From positions 8,832,007 to 8,896,006 of the forward strand of contig NC_037592.1 of the NCBI RefSeq assembly GCF_003073045.1: a stretch of DNA of 64,000 bases. The letters are read 5' to 3'. The DNA comes from Pomacea canaliculata (taxonomy: Eukaryota; Mollusca; Gastropoda; Architaenioglossa; Ampullariidae). The notes under the pieces are model-generated. The model was not told the origin of the DNA. It did no database searches and was given only the letters and a program-made list of their open reading frames with translations. A program made the translations under genes and the position numbers. Each line of letters begins with the position of its first letter. Position 1 is the first letter of the stretch. This document shows, one piece after another, positions 36,481 through 49,516 of this stretch.

Positions 36481-38209
36481 ACTGCTCATGCGAAGTACAT
36501 GTGATTATGGCGGCTGCCTCCACACTGGATAGATAGCTGCTATAAAGTGCCTGAACAATGCTTCAGATGAGATTTACTACAACTTATTTTGAATTTAGTT
36601 AAGTCCATGGACGTGTATAGGTGGACTGCTGTCTGTCTGCCGAGACCAACTCTAAGCCTCTTGCGAAGTTCTTCGCTGTTAGCCTCGGCGAGCCTAAACA
36701 ATAAACGTGTCTAAACCGGAAGCTGTGTATCCACCAGCCTCGTTTTAGTAGTTAACTGGAAAAAGCGTTCCATTAATACAAGTTCGTGGTTGAGTGATAA
36801 TAAGGTGAAATAAAACCACAGTACAACTATTACTACTGTGTGTTCTCGATGTTCACGATGTTTGCGCATTCTATATGTTGAAATGAACTACTTCATTTAA
36901 TCAAAATAACAGTCGACACACATGTAGTACAGAGGTTACTTCAGACTGACACGTTTAACATATTTTGTCATCTTTCCCTACTCTTGAAAATCCACGTATT
37001 TGGTGCTCGGTACATTAATAAATACTTTATTAATCTTGTTTGGCACGTGATTAGGAGACCTTTCTCCTCGTCTCACTCGACACGGCATTTCGAGAGCTTT
37101 TTTCCCTCGTTTCTTTTGATAAGAAAGATAAGCTAGCCATAGTGTTTTCTGGGAAGTACCTCGAAATATTTTAAAATAAATAGTATACTTACCTGTAGGC
37201 AGGACAAGAAACAAGTTCAGGCTCTGTCTGTGGTGTCACACGTGTGAAATGAAAAGAACAGACGCGCGACCTTTCTCTTCTTGTATTCGAGAAAATGTCT
37301 GGTTCTTCACTCAGAATGATTACTTTTCAAATATGCCGGCGGTAACAAGACTATAAACAAACTGATAAACTCCCTTCTAAAGTATGTACATCTTTCTCTT
37401 CTCTGAATGACTATCTTGACATCGTCGACATCCGCAATAAAGAATTTTACAGAGATTAGGGCGTTGATGTTCTTCGGAGCAAAACTAAGTTTTTGTGTTT
37501 CTACCTTCGCGCATTTGTTAGAATTCGACAAACGTCTCTCAGAAATCGGTTGGAAGATTAGCAAACAGCCTTCCTTCACACCTCCAATTAACGGAATTCA
37601 GTTCATTCTAGTTCAAAACAAAGATTTTACATCATCTATACGAAACTTTGATTGTTTTCAGAAGTCTCCCACACACCATAGACACCCATTACTAACAATC
37701 AAAAAATAAACATGCACCAAATGTCATGTATTAATTATTTAAAAAATCCTGGTCAGATTAGACACCAACCCCATCTGTGTTATCTTGTAACATTCCCTTG
37801 ATTAATGCCTTAGCTTGCACTAAAGCAGTGTTTCAATTGCATTTCCTTAGACCTAAGACTATATGTAAAATAACAAAACCTTGGCTTATTCTGTTACCCT
37901 CTTAAATAAGGATTTGTCATTTGTTATCTTTTTGAATATTGATACAATGTTCTAGGGTGTAATGGGCAGTTTCTTCCCATTCACTTTTACCTCACACTGG
38001 TACACAGGGTAATGCATGGTAAACACAGTGACTATCGTAGGAGTTCAAACAAAATTCCTCAATCACCCTTCCAATGTTATAATGCCAGGCTCTAGCGACT
38101 TTATCACTTTCCTGAACCTTGACACCGAGTCATACGACGTTCTAATGATTTCAGAAAAATTTCTCATGAACATGTGACACTGTTTAATGCCGGCCTCTAA
38201 CGATTTTAA
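36481..38209. other. Duplicated spacer upstream of D
   Basis: The region aligns almost base for base with 62430-64000 upstream of G, and with 44885-47200 upstream of the F 3' end. Short frames around 37000-37200 and 37300-37600 are repeated in all three copies but carry frame-breaking indels, so they are not real genes. The last part (to 38209) is the 3' flank or intron of gene E. Confidence 0.5.
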
Positions 38210-38220
38210 CAGCTCCCTTG

Positions 38221-39566
38221 GTTGGTTGGTTGTTTGGAAAGGGAAAGTGCTTCCACCTGAAGGCGATTTCGCACTGTGTGGTAGGGGGCAAGGGAGGTAG
38301 AGGTTAAGAGATGGGAAGAGTATGGAGGGTGGCGGAACCAGTAGGAAAAAGGATAAGGAAAGGGAGAGAGGATGCTGACCACGGGTCCAGCAAGCACTGT
38401 TTATAGGAGCCATGTAACATTTATGGTGTAGAGCATAGGATGGTCCGGGGGCCTGCCAGGTCCGCAGAGGTGGTGTAGTGTCCAGGCCACCAGATTTGTT
38501 GCCATATTTGTACTATTTAAGTTTTTAATTACATGAATGAATTATTTAATCACTTTGTCAAATTGAAAAGAATAAATAATAAATATAGTAAATATTGAGT
38601 TGAGCTCTAGTTCCGATGATCAACCACCCGGTAGGTAGTTTAACTCCATATAAGTAAATTATGAAGCACTTACTCAGAGCTACCTTCAACATGTTCAGCC
38701 CAACCTGTAGAAATCTTTTTAAATAAGCTTACCACACGGGTGGTGTGCCACCATTGTCACTACCAATGACAATATGGTGTGCCATATATTTTTAGGTGGG
38801 TTAAGACAGGTGATAAAGTTTAAGGATAGCCCGTGTTTATGTAAGACATGACTTAAGACAACTCTATCATTTTTTATTTCATGACACTCTAAGAGCACGT
38901 GCGAAGTGCTAAGCCTAACTCCACACGTGCATGAAAGAGGGTGTAACCTATATGTGGTGAAATATTCCCCGCCAAGCCTCATTCTGGCTACCTTTGATTG
39001 GCTGAATCTATTAGCGCCAAAGAAAACCAGGGTAGGACTAGGACGATCAGCTATCAATCTCCTATTTCCTTTACCTTTAAACTTGTACATCTCAATCCAC
39101 CGTGATTGTATCGCTGGCTTTATAGCCATTCTCCTCTCCGCAATCGAAATAGAGATGTTTAGGGTATTAACGTTAGGATTGTTGGTCTGATTAACAGCCA
39201 GTTTGGCCAGCCTGTCAGCTTCCTCGTTACCTTTTAACCCAATATGGGAGGGAACCCAAAGGAACCTGACAGCACCATTCCCAGCAGTGATGTTGTTTAT
39301 GATGGACAGAATATCATAAACAATGTCTAGTCTTCCAGACGATAAATTTTGAATAGCCTGGAGTGTTGAAAAGGAGTCTGAAAGTACTAAGAACTGTTGG
39401 CTGGTGATGTTTCCCATTGTGAGATGTATATTCTCAAGGGCTGTCCGTATAGTAGTCATCTTTGCTGTGAAAATGGAGGTGTGAGTTGGTAGTTTGAGTG
39501 AAAGGCTCATGTAGTCAGGACTATAGACTCCTAGACCAGTCTCGAATGTCTCTGGGTTGTGGGAGC
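38221..39566 (-). mobile_element. 5'-truncated non-LTR retrotransposon with RNase H end
   Basis: About 1,346 bp are inserted downstream of exon 5 of gene E. Paralogue F lacks it (F runs CAGTTCCCCATAATCCCTGACCG straight through near 47190-47215). It is flanked by an imperfect target duplication, CAGCTCCCTTG at 38210-38220 and CAGCTCCCCTTG at 39567-39578. On the minus strand it carries the C-terminal RNase H domain and tail of an I/Nimb- or Jockey-like LINE and ends in an (AACC)n-type tail at 38221-38240. Truncation at the 5' end and duplication of the target are typical of LINE retrotransposition. Confidence 0.85.
38719..39566 (-). pseudogene. LINE ORF2 C-terminus: RNase H domain
   Basis: The frame has GVYSPDYMSLSLKLP at the start of RNase H, AKMTTIRTALENI with the altered catalytic Glu position (K for the usual E), LSDSFSTLQAIQNL with the catalytic Asp, and WVPSHIGLKGNEEADRLAKL with the final Asp. 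A C-terminal region with CTCG and LLECHE follows, a zinc-knuckle-like end common in LINEs with RNase H. The frame is continuous with gene E sequence at its 5' side, so the E read-through product would end in this segment. The reverse transcriptase is missing. Confidence 0.8.
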
Positions 39567-39606
39567 CAGCTCCCCTTGAACCCTGATCGAGCTTTAAATG
39601 TCTTAC

Positions 39607-41837
39607 CTGTTTGTACTGTCGAAAGTTCATGATAGGTTTCTGTTGTTACAGTCTCACTGGTCAAGGGATTTCTCGTCAATGACGAAAAGATCAATGGAAT
39701 ATTTGGGGCGCAAGAAACGTTATTGTAAACGATGTTGTCAAGGTAGAAGTTTGTTTCTCGAAACGAAGAGTCCTCTATCTTCTCACCTTCAATCTGTATC
39801 TGGAAAAGACAAATACAAATAAACGCCTTAACAAAATCTGCACATAGCAACAGTTAAAATAATGGACCTTCTAATGCCCACGTACATTTAGTGTTTCGAT
39901 GATTGGAAGGCTTACTAGAACATTTGACTGCAAAATCTTGAAGTCATGGGCACGGTTGGCAGATAAGATCACAAACAAGCGCAGTGCTGCTAATCCTGCC
40001 TTTTCTTCGCTCGCTCTCAAAAGCACAGACTACACAAACCTCTTACAAACGAAATGAGGAAGTAAAGAGCGCGTAACTGCGAGTGGTTTATTGTGTCTAA
40101 TTCCCAGCACTTGGAAGTGAAAGCGAAACTCAGTATATCCTATCCCCACCTTTTCCATCCCTGGGCTAAACGTTCCTCTTACCTCTAAGGGGAGACAAAT
40201 AAATCCAAGGACCATGCAGCAACAAATTCAGTGAGTTCCCCCATTTTACAACTCGTCACTAATTATTTGAGGAAAGTCTGGAGTAAGATCACAGCCGACA
40301 TAGTCACTGTACCTGAAAACGGTTTCCTTGAGTAAGAGTGATAGTTTCGCTGACGTGGTACCAGGACCATTCATATTTGTCAGCAGAATTAGCAAACCAC
40401 AAATCCTCACATGTTTCGGTGTCGTGACACAGTTTAAGAGTCAGTCTGCCCCCGTCAGGGTCATCAAACTTGAAATCAAACTGGACACAGATCGTCGTGA
40501 AGTTGTCTTCACACATCCACGGACTGATGAGAGTCGCTCTGGCTCTTTGATTCGTTCTATACATGTTAGCAAAAGCTTCTCCTTCTGAAAAGAAAATTAA
40601 AATGACCATTTCCAAGCACATTCATGCGTTAAATACTAAATTAGTGCTCCAACTGATTGTCAACTGATTCTCAGATCCTGAAATGGTCGACATTAAAGTG
40701 TCACTCGACTAGTGTTTCTCATGTCCTTATGTTGAGATTCACTTCACAATTTTCATCCAAGCAACCACCTAAAAAGACTGAGTCATATATTTCAACGATC
40801 TTGTGAAATCCGCAGCGAGTTGAAAAGATGCTAGACCTAACAAACTACAGCCACGACACTGAGACAGGTGGTATGTACTCGTGTGATGTCACGAAGACAC
40901 GTGTGTAAGGTACCACAGTCGGGAGATCAAGATGATATCAATGCCGATGACAAAGATATTGATGGTTAGCATCCGGCAGAAACAAGGAACATACGGTAAA
41001 CATTCTAAAATGCAAGAAAACATTTACTTTTGTTGACTTCCCATTTTGTTTGTAGTCCACTACTTGTCCAGTCACAGCAATGACCTTTGTCAAACGTGCA
41101 GCTACCTGTAAAGGAAAGCAGTATCGCCCTAGGCAAACATATCTATTTCTTTAGTTCACTGTCTTTCTGTTATTCTAAACATAAGTTTGTCCTTTTTCTG
41201 CTTTGGTTACAATTATTTAGTCAGTAGAACTGTACCATCCAGTTACTACAACTGTTTAAATCTAGCTCGTTAATACAGAAGCAGTACATGTCAATATGAA
41301 AGCAGCATTAAACTATAACATAATATTAATCCATACAAGCTGTATAAATAGAAACAGAAGCATTACGATGCTACACTATATCCAAGAGACAACACCTACC
41401 TCCACTGTCCAGTCCAGTGAATCCTTGATGGCAGATCTCACTAAAACATTTAACAGGTTATGATTAGTCGAGGAAAAGGAACAAAAACAAACAAAAAAGA
41501 TTGTAAGTAGCAGGAGAAAAACACATTTTCTGGAAAAGAAGCACTTTACATTATCTTTTTACATTTTTGCACAATTGTTATCCTTCTTTAATCCCTACTT
41601 CAAAGTGATTCACTTGCTTTCTTCTGTAAGTTGTTGTCGAATGTTTTTCTATTCTCTTCACCGAATGACTAATAATCCAAACAAAGGATTTTCGTGCATA
41701 AACGAAGCCTGCAAATATTGTTTGTCAGAATAGTTTGTAGTAATTCACGCTAACCTGTCACCAAGTGTCACACATCCAAACAGGAGGACGCACCCAAATG
41801 TCATGGCAACGCTGATGAAAGGCACAATCGCGGCCAT
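39607..41837 (-). CDS. MAM-domain protein E (no membrane exon found)
   Basis: Exons are 41837-41755 (signal peptide starting MAAIVPFISVAM), 41440-41400, 41105-41028, 40584-40313 and 39799-39607. All splice sites are sound and frames are open. The linker has ICHQGFTGLDSG. The MAM domain starts CTFDKGHCCDWTSSG (the DW form nearer the MAM consensus), has the CVQFDFKFDDPDGGRLTLKLC core and ends LDNIVYNNVSC. The stalk is Ser/Thr-rich. Exon 5 has a strong donor (ACAG/GTAAGA) but no matching transmembrane or tail exon is visible before gene D. If the intron is retained, translation runs on into the LINE junction and stops at 39521, giving 250 aa. It is the twin of F, 7.68 kb away. E is probably secreted or a gene fragment. 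Confidence 0.75.
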
Positions 41838-42359
41838 TGATGTTAATTTGAGTGCAAGTATATCGTCGGATGTCTCTACTGTCCATTTAAGAAAAGTAAT
41901 TTTCTTATCATGAAATGCAATCGAGGATGACCGAGAAACATTTGTGATCTACAGTAAATATATCTCATAAAAAGAAACAGAAACAATGCTTGATCAAGTG
42001 ATAAAGCTCAAGACAAGCTTGGAAATGAAAATAAATTTTGCAATAATAATAACTAGATATTAATATTTAAAATGGAAAAAAATATATCTATAACAATGAA
42101 TTAAGTAAAATATACCAAATATTAAATAAAATAATCCAAATTGTACATTGTGATTTGATAAGTTACAGTAAAAGTCGCGACAAAGCAAGTATCAGCGTGT
42201 TTACAGATGATGAGCAGCAGAAGCGACCTCTGGTCAACAAAAGTAACAACACTGTGTGAAGATGGAATACCGGAGTCAGTTTAACATAATTTAAGATTTC
42301 CAAGAGCACCTTACTGAAGTGTGAGTAACTGACAAACATTTGTGGAATGAAAAACAATG

Positions 42360-42600
42360 TCTGGTCTTCATCCGATGCAGCTTGACCTCTGACACAGTGA
42401 CGTCCGGAGTGCCAGCTCGCGTGTCTTGAGGTGGAACTTGTCTGCTGTTCAACTTGAGTGTAAAGTATACAGAACTGCATGAACTGCTTCCGTCCACTTG
42501 CTGACTGGGAGAGATAGAGGAATTTGAACACGCTCTTCAGTCTTCACTTCCGTCCTCCATCCTTTGCTGAGAGCGGTTTGCACAGAATTAAAAAGCAAAC
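42360..42600 (-). promoter_or_regulatory. Conserved upstream block of gene E
   Basis: CTTCATCCGATGCAGCTTGACCTCTGACA is shared with F (50048-50080) and, more loosely, with A, B, D and G. In E and F it is followed by a CGTCCGGAGTGC segment; F has TGACGTCACGAC (a CRE at about 50089) where E has TGACGTCCGG. It is a likely promoter or leader region. Confidence 0.35.
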
Positions 42601-44580
42601 GAAGTAAGAGACAGTTTCTGTCTAATGAGTCACACTATGAGCAGACAAAGTGGTGCATACACCCTTCAAGTGCTTGTTGGATGTTGTGACTGACAAATAA
42701 GCAGGAAAGTGTCCAATCAAGCCACATCCTACAGCTAGCTTAGTGTGAATTAGTGGTACTAGGATTTTGATCCGTTAGTCATAACGCAGAGTGACTGAGC
42801 AGAGAGAGAGAGAGGATGAAGAGAGGATCGAGTCGATGTACACATTTATGACTACACATACATAATTATACAATAAACAGCACAACAAACATCAAAGCTT
42901 TATACAGCACATCCACAGCAACATAATTTGTGTCGTTTTTACATTGCATAATAAAGAAACATCGCTATTGTAATAACTGTGATTTTGCAGAAATAAGCCG
43001 AATAATGGTACAAAGGACCTGTTTAAAATTCCAATATGCGTTTGTGTTTATATTGAGAGAGAAAACAATCACAACAATACTTTTTCCGCTTTTACCCACG
43101 GTCCCTCCGACGCACTCTCACGCAAATCACATCATCCACACACCTTCTCCATCTGTCACCTTTCCCTCTGAAAGATTAAAGAAATAGCAGAGTAGTGACA
43201 GAGAGATACAACTGCCCCTACTTGGCAACTGTTTTGTCTTTGACGAAAAACGCAGGAACATTGTAACACTCAAAGGTACATAGGAACATTGTAACATTTC
43301 TCTGAACTGCTCTTCCATTATGTCCCAGCTAGACATCTCCGCTCCTCGTCTGATGATCGTCTTTTTTACCTTTCCTGTCACCAGACCAACAACATATGGC
43401 CACAGGATGTATAGTTATTGTGCAGCGAAACAATGAAACTCTCTCTCTTTCCATATCCGCCACCTACCCACTTTTAAATCCTTTACACGTTCACTGAAAA
43501 CCTCTTCCATAAACATTACTGCTAACAACCTTTCCCATAATGCTAGTCCTTTGTCACACCCTTCATTTTGTAATATCATGTTTCTCTCAGCTCTTGTTCT
43601 TGTTATTTGGTTCCTCTTTGTGTTTTCTGTATTTGATTTTAGTTTTTGTTCAGCACGGTTGTTTATTCTTTTATGGTTCATATGTTATTTGTTTCCCTGT
43701 CGCTCGTATACTGTCCATGTTCTTGTTCTTGTTCTTCACCGCTAAGAGCTTGGTCCTTAGTAGCGTGAATATGCACTTCATCAGGTTGATTGCGCTGTCA
43801 AGAAAATGCATAGCCGTTTTCACTATTTTAGAAAAAAATAGATATTTTGATGTCCACCCTGAACTCTTGCAACTACTCTACATATGCAGCACCATGACTT
43901 TTGGCAAAGTGTGAAGAAAAACATTTAAAAAGCAGGAGGGGTGACTGGGAGGGGGCAGAATGACAGACATTATATCACAAGCTTCTTACAATAAACTGAC
44001 TACAATTTTACCCGACGACTCTCCTTCACTCCGACAGGAATCTGACAAACGACTCATAGAAGTGATATGTTTAGAGGTCCACCAGCCAAAACGATATCTG
44101 AACTCTTTTATTCTGGCGGCAATCCTCGTATACAACCAACTCATGGCCAGGACACGTCTTTGAGTGAAGGTTCATACAGCTGCCTCTCATTGCCGGAGCT
44201 CCCGGTCTTTCTCTCATATTTAAGGTATCACGTATTGTTTGATGCAATAGTAGCATGAGAGATAAATAATTTTCTGAAAAGAATTAATAAAAGATGTTTG
44301 GTATTTGTATTGTATTTGTAGACTTACAGGGGAACATTGTAACATTCATGTATACACAGATATAAAGCACGTGCTCGTTATCAACTCTCATACGTAATTC
44401 ACATCAATAATCTTTTCTTCCATTCCTATATCTTCTCACATTTTTCTTTTTCATACCATTTAAGACAATCTTAGCGAAAAGATCATCGTCATTATTTTTT
44501 GTTTGTTTGCTTGCTTGCTTGTTTGTTTGTTTGCTTGTTATATCAACCTTTTTAGCGCTCATTTTTCCATTTCTTTCGTG
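42601..44580. other. Spacer between E and the duplicated E/F blocks
   Basis: 43860-44480 aligns with 50560-51250, marking the right part of the E/F duplication unit. GA-rich and GCTT-rich simple repeats are at 42799-42815 and 44500-44538. Frames at 43127-43381, 43415-43681 and 43540-43914 are unrecognised and are not conserved in the second copy. Confidence 0.35.
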
Positions 44581-44588
44581 TAATTTTA

Positions 44589-44720
44589 GAAGAGAGCTTA
44601 ACGAAACTTATGGCGATGATACGCCATCTAAAACGACTGTCACAGACTGGGTTCAGCGATTTGGCAGTGGTCATTTCAGCTCTGATGACAAACATCGTGA
44701 ACCAAGGTCTAGTGCGTGAA
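44589..44720 (+). mobile_element. Mariner transposase N-terminal fragment
   Basis: The + strand frame reads LNETYGDDTPSKTTVTDW, VQRFGSGHFSSDDKHR and PRSSA. This matches the helix-turn-helix region of mariner/SETMAR transposases (YGxDAPSKTTVxxWxxRFxxG..SLEDxPRSGRPS). The SLED motif is altered and the frame ends soon after. No terminal repeats are recognised. It is a short relic. Confidence 0.75.
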
Positions 44721-44884
44721 GAGAACTCACTGCTGGAGGGAGGGAACAAACTGTGGCCAAAATCGGCGTTTTTGGAGTGTTTTCAAACATGGATCCAAAA
44801 CGTGTGTTGAAATTGGCGGCGACTCTATTCAAAGGTTTTAATAGAGTTAAATAACAAGAGAAATATTTTTTAAAAAATGTTTTC

Positions 44885-47187
44885 CGAATTATTGTATTGC
44901 CAAGTCCTGGCGAAAGTGGAACATCCCTCGTATTTACCAGTATCGACAGCCACTTGAAAACACTCGTTTCCGGAAGTAAATAAATTAACTGCTCGTGTGT
45001 GAAGTACATGTGATTATGGGGGCTGCCTCCACACTGGATAGATAGCTGATATCAAGTGGCTGAACAATGCTTCAGAAGAGGTTTACACCACCTTATCTTA
45101 AATTAAGTTTAGTCCAGGGACTGCTGTCTGTCTGCCGCGATCAACTCTAAGCAAATTCCGAAGTTCTTCGCTGTTAGTCTCGGCGAGCCGAAACAATGAA
45201 CGTGACTAAACCGGAAGCTTTGTATCTACCAGCCTCGTTTTAGTAGTTGACTGGAAAAAAAATCGTCTGCAAGGAGTCCAGTAATACAAGCTCGTGATTT
45301 AAATCATTTATTGTTCATTCATTGCCCTGGAAATCAAACTAAAAGCACCAGGAGTCATAACTATACAGAGTGGAAAGATTAAACAAATCACAGACAAAAC
45401 TGACATTAAAACTGTTCCTGAAAATGAAAATAAAACAGCAAGAATCATAACCATACAGTGTAAAAGGATAAAACAAATCAGAGACAAAACTGACTATAAC
45501 TATGATTAGGAGACCATTGTTAGAAAGCACAATCATTCCTATATTCTTCATCAATATTAGTATACAACACAGTTACTTAACCTATACACCCACACTCCAC
45601 TTTGCCAAAAGAAACAAATTACAAAAGTTGTGTTTGTAAAACATTAATACATTAATAACAGAAAAATAAAAATTATTTCCAGTACCTTCCACCTCTATAA
45701 TATCTTTAAATAAGACAGCCATCACACTCCCCTTGTACATCATTAGCCCAAAACATAATGTGACAGTAAGTTCAAGTGACTTAAGCCCTCTGTCACTCTG
45801 ATGTCTACTCATACTTCTGCTTCTACTGCATAGAGACAACATAAAGAGATATTAGCAATATTTGATGGGACGAGCACAAAGTCAAAAATTTTTAACATTA
45901 CATTTCTATGTGATGTGCTACTAAAACTAGTTTACAGCTCCAGGACAACAATTAGCATGCTCTTCAACCATCAGAAAAGTGATAACTACTGCAATCAATC
46001 AGACATAAACTTTAATCTTTTTTATTCTTATTTTCATGATACATTTTCTCTTTATTCCATCTCTGTCTCTCTCTCACACACAGCTGCTACCATCATTTTA
46101 TAGGGTGAATAATTTAATACTTTAAATGAATTTAATGTCTGCAATGTCCAAATACAAATTAATTTGATATCACAGCAACAATATTTTAAAATAAATAATA
46201 TACTTACCTGCAGGCTCTGTCTGTGGCGTCACACGTGTGAAATGAAAAGAACAGACACACGACCTTTCTCTTCTTGTATTCGAAAAAATGTCTGTTTTTC
46301 CACTCAGAATGATTGCATTTTAAATATGCCGGCGGTAGCAAAACTATAAACAAACTGTCGAACTCCCTCTGTTTGGCTGTCTTGTCATCATCCACATCGG
46401 CAATAAAAAGACTTTTACAGAGGTTAGGGCGTTGATGTTCTTCGGAGAAATAATAGCTTCTTGTGTTTCTAGCTTCGCGCATTTGTTATAATTCGACAAA
46501 CTTCTCTGAGAAATTGGTTGGAAGCTTAGTGAACAGCCTTCCTTCACACCTCCAACTAACGGAATTCAGTCAGTTCTAGTTCAAAACAAAGATTTTACAT
46601 CATCTATATCCGAACGTTTGTTTGTTTTCAGAAGCCTCCCACATACCACAGATACTCATTACTAACAATCAAATAAGAAACATGCACCAAATGTCACATT
46701 AATTATAATTATTAAGAAAATCATGGTCAGATTAGACACCAACTCCATTTTTGTTATATTGTAACATTCCCTTGATTTATACCTTAGCTTGTACTAAAGC
46801 AGTGTTTCAATTGCCTTTCTTTAGACATAAGACTTGATGTGAAATAGCAAAACCTTTGTTTATTCTGTCACCCTCGTCAATAAGGATTTATCATTTGTTA
46901 TTTACGTTCTCTCTCTCTATCACTGAATTCTAAACTGACAAATCTTTCTGAATATTAATACAATGTTCTAGAGGGTAACCGACAGGTACACAGGGTAATG
47001 CATGGTAAACACAGTGACTACCCTCAGATTTCAACAAAATTCCCCAATCAGCTTTCTGCTATCATGCCAGGCTCTAGCGATATTATCAGTTTCCATGACC
47101 CTTGACACTAAAACATTCAACGTTATAGTGATTTCAATAAAATTCCTTTGAACATTTGACACTGTATCATGCCAGACTCTCACGATT
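44885..47187. repeat. Third copy of the D/G upstream spacer
   Basis: 44885-45290 matches 36370-36780 and 62330-62740. 46180-47190 matches 37160-38210 and 63120-64000. 45300-46160 is foreign to the other two copies and contains two internal near-repeats (45342-45420 and 45430-45495, sharing AATCATAACxATACAGxGTxxAAxGATxAAACAAATCAxAGACAAAACTGAC in pieces), so an insertion split this copy. Confidence 0.55.
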
Positions 47188-47231
47188 TTAACAGTTCCCC
47201 ATAATCCCTGACCGAACTTGAAATGTCTTAC

Positions 47232-47553
47232 CTGTTTGTACTGTCGAAAGATTATTGTAGGTTTCTGTTGTTACAGTCTGACTAGTCAAGGGATTTCTCG
47301 TCGATGACGAAATAATTAATGGAGTTTTTTGGGCGCAAGAAAAGTTCTTGTAGACGATGTTGTCGAGGTAGAAGTTTGTTTCTCGAAAAAACGAGTCCTC
47401 TATGCGTTCACCTTCAAACTGTATCTGGGAAAGACGATCACAGGTAAAAGTCTCAACAGACTCAGCACATAGCAACAGGTAATTAAAAGCAATGGACCAT
47501 CTAATGTCCACGTGCCTTTGGTGTTCTAATTATTGGAAGACTTACTAGAACAC

Positions 47554-47635
<82 letters not shown>

Positions 47636-49516
47636 GCATCCCTGTCCTCCTTACTCCACTCTGAGAAGCACAGACTACACAAAACTCTTGCAAATGAAAA
47701 CATCCGAAATGACGAAAAGAAGAACTAGAAACTGTGAGTGGTTTATCGTGTCTTGTTCGCCGCACTTGGAAGAGAGAGAGAGCGAAAAAAAAGGAGCTCG
47801 CTATATCATATCACCGCATTTTCCCTCCTTGATAAACATTTCTGTTACATATCAAGGGAGGCAAACAAATCAAAGAAACATCCAACAACAAATTCAGTAA
47901 GTTCTCCCATTTTACAAATCGTCACTAATTATTGGATGACAGGCTGAAGTAAGATCACAGCCGACATAGTCACTGTACCTGAAAACGGTTTCCGTGAGTA
48001 AGAGTGATAGTTTCGCTGACGTTGTACCAAGACCATTTCTCTTTGTCACCAGAATTAGCAAACCACAAATCCTCACATGTTCTGGTGTCGTCACACTTTT
48101 TAAGAGTCAGTCTGCCCCCCTCAGGGTCATCAAACATGAAATGAAACTGGACACAGATCGTCGTGAAGTTGTCTTCACACATCCAGGGACTGATGAGAGT
48201 CGCTCTGTCTCCCTGACCAATCCACAGCATGTCAGCAAAAGCTTCTCCGTCTGAAAATAAAAATAAGATGATCATTCGCAAGCACTTCCAAGCGTTGAAT
48301 ATTGTATTACTGCTCCAACTGATTGTCAGATCCTGTAATGGTCGACGGTAAAGAGTCAGTCCACTAGTTGTGTTTATCGTGTCTTTCTGTAAAGATTCGC
48401 TGAACAATTTTCATCCAAGTTACCAACTAAAAAGACTGTGTCCTATATTTAAACGATCTTGTGAAATCCGCAGCGAGTTGGAAAGAAGTGAAGTGGGAAA
48501 AACGTTTAAAAGGCGTTAGACCGAGAAAACTACAGCCACGACACTGAGACAGGTGGTAGGTACCTGTGTGGTATAACAGAGAGACTAGTGTAGGGTACCA
48601 CCATAAAGAAATCAAGATTATTTCAGCTGCGAGGACAAAGATAGTGATGTTTGATATCCGGAACAAATAAGGAACATACGGGAAACATTCTAAAATGCAA
48701 ATAAAAAGCATTTACTTTTGTTGACTTCCCATTTTGGTCGTACTCCAATACTTGTCCAGTCACAGCGATGACCTTTGTTAAACGTGCAGCTACCTGTAAA
48801 GGAAAGCAATGTCATCTTGAGGAAAATATCTATTTATTTTTTTTCACTATTTTTCTGTTATTCTAAATATAAGTTTGTTCAGCCTGGTTTACAATTATTC
48901 AGTCAGTCGACCTGTACCATCCAGTTTATACAACAGTTTAAATCCAGCTCGGTTACAAAAGTAGAACATATCTTTATGACAACAATATCAAACTATAACA
49001 TTAATCCATACGATGTGTGTAAACAGAAACAGAAACAACACGATGCTACACTATATCCAAGAGACAACACCTACCTCCACTGTCCAGTCCAGTGAATCCT
49101 TGATAGCAGATTTCCCTGAAACATTTAACAGGTTACGATTATTCCAGGTAAAGGAACAAAGCAAAAGATTGTAACTAGCATGAGAACACATAATCTAGTA
49201 AAGAATTAGCATTATCTTTCTATATTTTGCAACATTTTGAATTATCCTTCTTTAAGCCATACCCAAAACTTATTCCTTTGCCTTCTTCTGTAAGTTGTTG
49301 TCAAATGATTTAATATTCTCCTCATCGATCGATCAATAACCTGAACAAACTACATTGAACAAACAATTTTTGTGCATCAAATGAAGTCTACAAATACTGG
49401 TTGTCAGAATAGTTTGTAGTAATTCACGCTAACCTGTCACCACGTGTCACATATCCAAACAGGAGGACGCACCCAAATGTCATGGCAACGCTGATGAAAG
49501 GCACAGTCGCGGCCAT
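47232..49516 (-). CDS. MAM-domain protein F (no membrane exon found)
   Basis: Exons are 49516-49434 (signal peptide MAATVPFISVAM), 49115-49075, 48793-48716, 48250-47979 and 47424-47232. Lengths and phases are identical to E. The linker is ICYQGFTGLDSG. The MAM domain starts CTFNKGHRCDWTSIG, has the CVQFHFMFDDPEGGRLTLK core (the Cys after LTLK is kept) and ends LDNIVYKNFSC. The stalk has many Ser/Thr. The donor ACAG/GTAAGA is intact but no membrane exon follows. With intron retention the protein stops at 47188 (GIMGNC), giving 236 aa without any anchor, so a secreted product is likely. A long GAT microsatellite lies in the last intron. Confidence 0.75.
47553..47634 (+). repeat. (GAT)27 microsatellite
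   Basis: Twenty-seven uninterrupted GAT units lie in intron 4 of gene F. E lacks the tract at the equivalent place, so it expanded after the E/F duplication. Confidence 0.95.

Noticed and set aside
36978..37214. 78-codon minus-strand frame, repeated at 62934-63170
   Set aside because: Both copies lie in the near-identical D/G upstream spacer, with no domain, no splice context and no protein-level signal of selection.
37307..37579. 90-codon minus-strand frame, repeated near 46.35 and 63.4 kb
   Set aside because: Indels shift the frame between copies (SVKFFIADVDD against SVKVFLLPMWM), so it is not under coding constraint.
43540..43914. 124-codon hydrophobic + strand frame
   Set aside because: It is rich in Phe/Leu from T-rich sequence, has no start or splice context, and no counterpart in the duplicated block near F.
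47526..47765. Poly-Ser frame on the minus strand
   Set aside because: It is the translation of the GAT microsatellite in an intron of gene F.
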